From: Nostocoides_A vanveenii | GTDB lineage: Bacteria > Actinomycetota > Actinomycetes > Actinomycetales > Dermatophilaceae | Reading direction: 5' to 3' | Assembly (NCBI RefSeq): GCF_039531165.1 | Contig: NZ_BAAAPN010000051.1 | Coordinates: 14,259 to 78,258 of the forward strand | DNA: 64,000 nucleotides | Shown here: positions 60,307-64,000 of the stretch, piece after piece | Numbering within the stretch: position 1 is the stretch's first letter | Layout of the letters: each line of letters opens with the position of its first letter | The notes under the pieces: model-generated | What the model was told of the DNA's origin: nothing | Database searches by the model: none | What the model saw: only the letters and a program-made list of their open reading frames with translations | Made by a program: the position numbers and the translations under genes

Positions 60307-61467
60307 ATGCTCACGCCGCTCACCCCGGTCGACGCGGCCGACCCGCTCGCTCTGCTCCCCCACCTGGCGGCCGCCCTCGATGGCGGTTCCCCGCTCCTGC
60401 CGTATGCCGGTGCCCCACCCGCCCTGCCTGCCTCGCGTCCCGAGTCCCTGCCCGCGGACCTGGCCCTCGTCGTCGCCACCTCCGGCTCGACGGGCCCGCC
60501 GAAGCACGCGCTGCTCACCGCCGCCGCCCTGCGCGCGAGCGCGTCCGCAACGCAGTCCGTCCTTGGCGGCCCCGGGCAGTGGCTGTTGGCCGTCCCGGCC
60601 CATCACATCGCCGGGCTCCAGGTGCTTGTCCGCTCCCTGCTGGCCGGCACCACGCCGGTCGTGCTCGAGCGTGCCGCCGGCTTCCGGCCGTCGAGGTTCG
60701 CCGCGGCCACCGCGCGACTGGAGCACGACCAGGCCTACGTCTCGCTGGTCCCGACCCAGGTCGGCCGGCTGCTCGACGAGCCGTCCGGAACCGCCGCCCT
60801 GCGCCGCTACGCCGCTGTCCTCGTCGGGGGCGCTGCGCTGCCGCAAGGGCTGCGCGCCCGCGCCGATGCGGCCGGCGTCCGGCTGGTCGCGACCTATGGG
60901 ATGACCGAAACCGCCGGCGGCTGCGTCTACGACGGCGCACCCCTACCGGGGACGACGATCGAGCTCGATCACGACGGCCGGATAGGCCTCGGCGGCCCGA
61001 CGCTGGCCGCCGGCTATCTCGACGACCCGCAGGCCACGGCCGCCGCCTTTTCCCGCCCGGGCGAGCGCGGCGCGCAGTTCCGGACCGGCGACCTCGGGAT
61101 CTTCGGCGCGGACGGTCGCCTGCAGGTGCTCGGCCGCCGCGACGATGTCATCAACTCCGGCGGTGAGAAGGTCAACCCGCGGCTGGTCGAGGATGCCGCG
61201 CTGGCGGCCTGCCCGGAGTTCGCCCAGGTCGTCGTCGTCGGACTGCCCGACCCGGAGTGGGGCGAGGTGGTCGCCTTGACCGCGGTGCCGGCCGGGGACG
61301 TGACCCTCACCCTCGCCGAGGTGCGCGAGCGGCTGCGGGGGGTGGTGCCGGCATACGGCCTACCGCGCCGCCTGGCGTCCGTGGGCGCAATTCCGGAGCG
61401 GGGACCGGGCAAGCCGGACCGGCGCGCGGTGGCGGGCGCATTCCGTCGCGACGAGGTGGGACAATAG
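60307..61467 (+). CDS. menE: o-Succinylbenzoate--CoA ligase MenE
   Basis: A 386-residue acyl-adenylate synthetase. P-loop ATSGSTGPPKHALLT near 60, ATYGMTETAGGCVYDG near 198, FRTGDLGIFG, GRRDDVINSGGEKV, and the C-terminal lysine region GPGKPDRRAV are present. It is short for the superfamily, as actinobacterial MenE usually is. Starts 21 bp after the ArsC-like gene and ends 5 bp before the small membrane protein. Confidence 0.93.
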   Translation: MLTPLTPVDAADPLALLPHLAAALDGGSPLLPYAGAPPALPASRPESLPADLALVVATSGSTGPPKHALLTAAALRASASATQSVLGGPGQWLLAVPAHHIAGLQVLVRSLLAGTTPVVLERAAGFRPSRFAAATARLEHDQAYVSLVPTQVGRLLDEPSGTAALRRYAAVLVGGAALPQGLRARADAAGVRLVATYGMTETAGGCVYDGAPLPGTTIELDHDGRIGLGGPTLAAGYLDDPQATAAAFSRPGERGAQFRTGDLGIFGADGRLQVLGRRDDVINSGGEKVNPRLVEDAALAACPEFAQVVVVGLPDPEWGEVVALTAVPAGDVTLTLAEVRERLRGVVPAYGLPRRLASVGAIPERGPGKPDRRAVAGAFRRDEVGQ

Positions 61468-61471
61468 GGCC

Positions 61472-61744
61472 ATGTTGCGCCTCCTTCCCGGGCTGCTCGC
61501 CCTGGTCCTGGCGGTCTACACGCTCGTCGACTGCGTGCAGACCCCGGATGAGCGCGTGCGCGGGCTGCCGAAGGTGGTCTGGGTTTTCGTCATCCTGCTC
61601 TTCCCGTATGCCGGGCCGGCGGGCTGGTGGTTCGCCGGGCGCCCGAAGGCGTATGCCCTACCAGGCCGCCCGCTGCCGGGACCGCAGGACCGGCGAGCCC
61701 CCAGGGGGCCGGACGACGACCCCGACTTCCTGCGCAACCTCTGA
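61472..61744 (+). CDS. Small membrane protein with PLDc_N domain
   Basis: A 90-residue protein with two membrane helices: LPGLLALVLAVYTLVDCV and VVWVFVILLFPYAGPAGWWFAG. The FPYAGPAGWWFAGRP segment is the hallmark of the phospholipase D nuclease N-terminal (PLDc_N) domain, present here without any catalytic domain. Such small proteins are common beside menE and menA in actinobacteria; their role is unknown. The start follows the menE stop by 4 bp. Confidence 0.85.
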   Translation: MLRLLPGLLALVLAVYTLVDCVQTPDERVRGLPKVVWVFVILLFPYAGPAGWWFAGRPKAYALPGRPLPGPQDRRAPRGPDDDPDFLRNL

Positions 61745-61804
61745 TCCCTTGCTTCGCCGGCGTCTCGCCGGGGACTCCCGCTGTCACGAATCGAGCCGCT
61801 CTAG

Positions 61805-62686
61805 ATGGCCACGCCCGCCGAATGGGTTGCCGGTGCCCGGCCCCGCACCCTCCCCGCCGCCGTCGCGCCCGTCGCCGTCGGCACCGGCGCCGCTGCGGCG
61901 ATCGACCGCGCCGACCTCGGTCTGGGCCTGCTCGCCCTGCTGGTCGCTCTGCTGCTGCAAGTTGGGGTCAACTACGCCAACGACTACTCCGACGGGGTCC
62001 GCGGCACCGACCAGGTGCGCGTCGGTCCGGTGCGGTTGGTCGGCCAGGGCCTGGCCGTGCCCGCGTATGTGAAGCAGGCGGCGTTCGCCTGCTTCGGGCT
62101 GGCCGCGGTCGCCGGGCTCGCCCTGAGTGCACTCTCCGGGGTGTGGTGGCTGATCGTCGTGGGCGCCGTGTCGATCCTGGCGGCGTGGCGCTACACCGGG
62201 GGCGATCGGCCCTACGGCTATCGCGGACTGGGTGAGGTCTATGTCTTCGTCTTCTTCGGGTTGGTCGCGACCCTGGGGACGCTCTATACGCAGGCCCACC
62301 GAGTGACCGGCGCCGGAGTGCTCGGCGCGGTCGCGGCGGGCGCGATTGCCAGCGCGATCCTCGTCGCGAACAACCTGCGCGACATCCCGACCGACACTCT
62401 GCACGGCAAACGCACCCTCGCCGTCCGGCTCGGTGACGCGCGGACGCGAAGCCTGTATGCCGCCCTGCTCGCCCTCGCCCTGGTCTGTGGGGTGGTCGCG
62501 GCCCTGGTCGCTCGGGCGCCCTGGGCCCTGGCCGGCCCGGTCCTGTCGCTGCCGCTGACGATCCGGCAGATTCGGCTCGCGCACTCCGGCGCCACCGGGC
62601 GCGCGTTGATCCCGCTGCTGGCCCGGACCGGCGTGCTGCAGTTGCTCTTCGCCCTCCCGCTGGCCATCGGCCTGGCCCTGGCCTGA
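61805..62686 (+). CDS. menA: 1,4-Dihydroxy-2-naphthoate polyprenyltransferase MenA
   Basis: A 293-residue UbiA-family membrane enzyme joining the prenyl chain to dihydroxynaphthoate. Two Asp-rich motifs bind the prenyl diphosphate: NYANDYSDGVRGTD near 60 and NNLRDIPTDTLHGKRTLAVRLG near 190. About nine helices. MenB and MenC are not in the window. The 220-bp gap downstream is very C-rich on this strand and shows no hairpin I trust. Confidence 0.95.
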   Translation: MATPAEWVAGARPRTLPAAVAPVAVGTGAAAAIDRADLGLGLLALLVALLLQVGVNYANDYSDGVRGTDQVRVGPVRLVGQGLAVPAYVKQAAFACFGLAAVAGLALSALSGVWWLIVVGAVSILAAWRYTGGDRPYGYRGLGEVYVFVFFGLVATLGTLYTQAHRVTGAGVLGAVAAGAIASAILVANNLRDIPTDTLHGKRTLAVRLGDARTRSLYAALLALALVCGVVAALVARAPWALAGPVLSLPLTIRQIRLAHSGATGRALIPLLARTGVLQLLFALPLAIGLALA

Positions 62687-62892
62687 CGCCGAGCCGTCGC
62701 GCGTCGGCCCTTGCCGAGCGCGCGTCGCCCGTCGCTAGCCCGCCTCCCGCCGCCCGCTCGCGCCCCGGAACCCGCCAGCCCGCCCCCACCCCTCGCGCCC
62801 CGCCCTCGCGCGGACGCCCCGCGCCCCGAGGATGGGGGCCGGCGCGCGGAATGGTCCGGCCGTGGCCGGTCGGAACGCGATTGCTCGCGGCT

Positions 62893-62898
62893 TAGGCT
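62893..62898 (+). promoter_or_regulatory. -10 element before the MFS gene
   Basis: TAGGCT, 8 nt before GTG 62907; the same hexamer as at nuoC2 and menF. Confidence 0.4.
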
Positions 62899-62906
62899 TC
62901 CGGTCC

Positions 62907-63911
62907 GTGAGTCCACCCGCGCCGGCACGCCCCACCTCGGCGCGGCCGTCCCCCTGGCGGCTGGCCTGGGGCCTGGGCGTCGTCAGCCTCTCGGCGGACA
63001 TGGTCTACGAGGGCGCTCGCTCCGTCTACGGCCCCGCGCTGGCCGCGCTTGGTGCACGTGCTGCGGTTGTGGGCCTGGTCACCGGGGCGGGTGAAGCGGC
63101 CGCGCTCGTCCTGCGCCTGGCCTTCGGCCCGCTCGCCGACCGGACGGCGCGCTACTGGCAGCTGACGATCGCCGGCTATGCCCTGACCTGCATGGCCGTA
63201 CCCCTGCTGGCCGTCGCGCCGAGACTTGGCGCCGCCGGCCTCGCGGCGGCCATCGTGCTCATCCTGCTCGAACGCACCGGCAAGGCCATCCGCAGCCCGG
63301 CGAAATCCGCCCTCCTCGCCGACGCCGCCGGGAGCCTCGCTCGCGACCGCGGGTTCGGGGTGCACAAGGCGCTGGATCAGACAGGCGCCTTCGCCGGGCC
63401 CTTGCTGGTCGCCGCCGTCATCGCCGGTGCCGGGACGTTGTGGCCGGGTTTCGCCGTGCTCGCCGTGCCCGGTGCCCTCGCCCTGATCCTGCTGGCCTAC
63501 CTGCGCCGCGCGGCGCCCGACCTCGGCGCACCGGCCCGACCCGCAATCACCCCGGCGACCGCGGCGGCACCCGGCTCATCGACCACGCCGGCTCTCCCTC
63601 CCGCAGCAGCAGCCACCCCCTCGGACCCACCACCGCGGCCCGGCCGCGGGTGGATCGCGGCTGCCACCGGCGTCGGCCTGCCGCGCGCCTTCTTCACGTA
63701 TGCCGTGGCCACCAGCTTGACCACGGGCGGCCTGGTCACCTTCGGGGTGCTCGGCTATCACCTGACCGCTCGGCACGTGATCGCCACCTCGGCCCTCCCG
63801 ATCGCGTATGCCGGCGCGATGGCCATCGAGGCGCTCGCCGCGCTCGCGGTGAGCGCGGCCTACGACCGGCACGGGGCGCGTGTCCTCCTGCTTGTCCCGT
63901 TACCTTCGTGA
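62907..63911 (+). CDS. MFS transporter, C-terminally truncated
   Basis: GTG 62907 gives 334 residues. The first 200 cover six helices with the DMVYEGARSVYGPAL start and GPLADRTARYW loop of MFS proteins; a 60-residue Pro/Ala/Ser linker follows, then AAATGVGLPRAFFTYAVATS and the GYHLTARHVIATSALPIAYAG helices. The frame ends abruptly after YDRHGARVLLLVPLPS, in the middle of a helix pair, with about three or four helices missing. The base composition also changes there. Probably interrupted by an insertion whose body lies outside the window. Substrate unknown. Confidence 0.7.
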   Translation: MSPPAPARPTSARPSPWRLAWGLGVVSLSADMVYEGARSVYGPALAALGARAAVVGLVTGAGEAAALVLRLAFGPLADRTARYWQLTIAGYALTCMAVPLLAVAPRLGAAGLAAAIVLILLERTGKAIRSPAKSALLADAAGSLARDRGFGVHKALDQTGAFAGPLLVAAVIAGAGTLWPGFAVLAVPGALALILLAYLRRAAPDLGAPARPAITPATAAAPGSSTTPALPPAAAATPSDPPPRPGRGWIAAATGVGLPRAFFTYAVATSLTTGGLVTFGVLGYHLTARHVIATSALPIAYAGAMAIEALAALAVSAAYDRHGARVLLLVPLPS

Positions 63912-64000
63912 TGGGTCCTCGACCTGAGGATCTCGGTCGCTGAGTCCGGCATGACTTACTGCCCCTGTCGTCGATGATCCGGGGGGTGTTGTCACCGGGC
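63900..64000. other. Foreign-looking sequence at the right edge, possible end of an inserted element
   Basis: From about 63,900 the sequence no longer continues the MFS helix pattern and is visibly less G+C-rich than the preceding gene. No transposase frame or defined terminal repeat can be seen in the 100 bases available. An insertion sequence is the simplest explanation, but a deletion joint would look the same. Confidence 0.35.

Noticed and set aside
1..64000. tRNA, rRNA, riboswitch and CRISPR structures
   Set aside because: No cloverleaf, rRNA core sequence or regularly spaced repeat array was recognised by eye; all gaps are shorter than 300 bases.

Overview
The window comes from a high-G+C Gram-positive chromosome. 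Features that point there are GTG and TTG starts, many 4-nt start/stop overlaps, menaquinone instead of ubiquinone genes, a GH3 lipoprotein, an AfsR-type SARP regulator and a two-gene CoA-dependent 2-oxoacid:ferredoxin oxidoreductase. Gene content fits Micrococcales (Intrasporangiaceae/Dermatophilaceae type), but the genus cannot be fixed from the sequence alone. I recognised no rRNA, tRNA or CRISPR array, and no gene-free stretch exceeds 300 bases.

Layout. 1-3.8 kb: edge of a nucleoside hydrolase, then two GH3 paralogs flanking a secreted M43 metalloprotease. 3.8-8.9 kb: alr, hydrolase, tsaE, tsaB, rimI, tsaD and a GH3 lipoprotein on the minus strand, with every junction a 4-nt overlap. 9-12.7 kb: a fructosamine-kinase remnant, htpX, and a damaged SigE-family sigma factor beside two related exported proteins. 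12.8-31 kb: a second complex I cluster (nuoA2, B2, C2, H2-N2; no D, E, F or G) interleaved with korA and korB and split by a SARP-regulator module. 31-35.5 kb: a CDF transporter, a polysaccharide deacetylase, and two adjacent dead genes (amino acid deaminase/aldolase and D-arabinono-1,4-lactone oxidase). 35.5-52.2 kb: the complete 14-gene nuoA-N operon, ending in a polyprenyl diphosphate synthase. 52.3-62.7 kb: menaquinone genes menJ, menF, menG, menD, menE and menA with a few passengers. 62.9-64 kb: an MFS transporter cut short near the right edge.

How it works together. Most of the window builds one respiratory module. Complex I reduces menaquinone, the men genes make the naphthoquinone head, and the prenyl synthase, MenA and MenJ make, attach and partly saturate its tail. 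The second complex I lacks the NADH-oxidising subunits and sits with KorAB, so it probably takes electrons from reduced ferredoxin.

Main unusual points: (i) a non-palindromic 7-mer, GGCATAC, occurs about once per kilobase on either strand, often forcing rare codons; (ii) the SARP module is bounded by two inverted copies of a GTGACAG direct-repeat site; (iii) at least five genes carry clear disabling lesions, several with two independent ones; (iv) many genes have a TAGGNT-like -10 element 6-8 nt before the start codon, which suggests leaderless mRNAs. All counts were made by eye.
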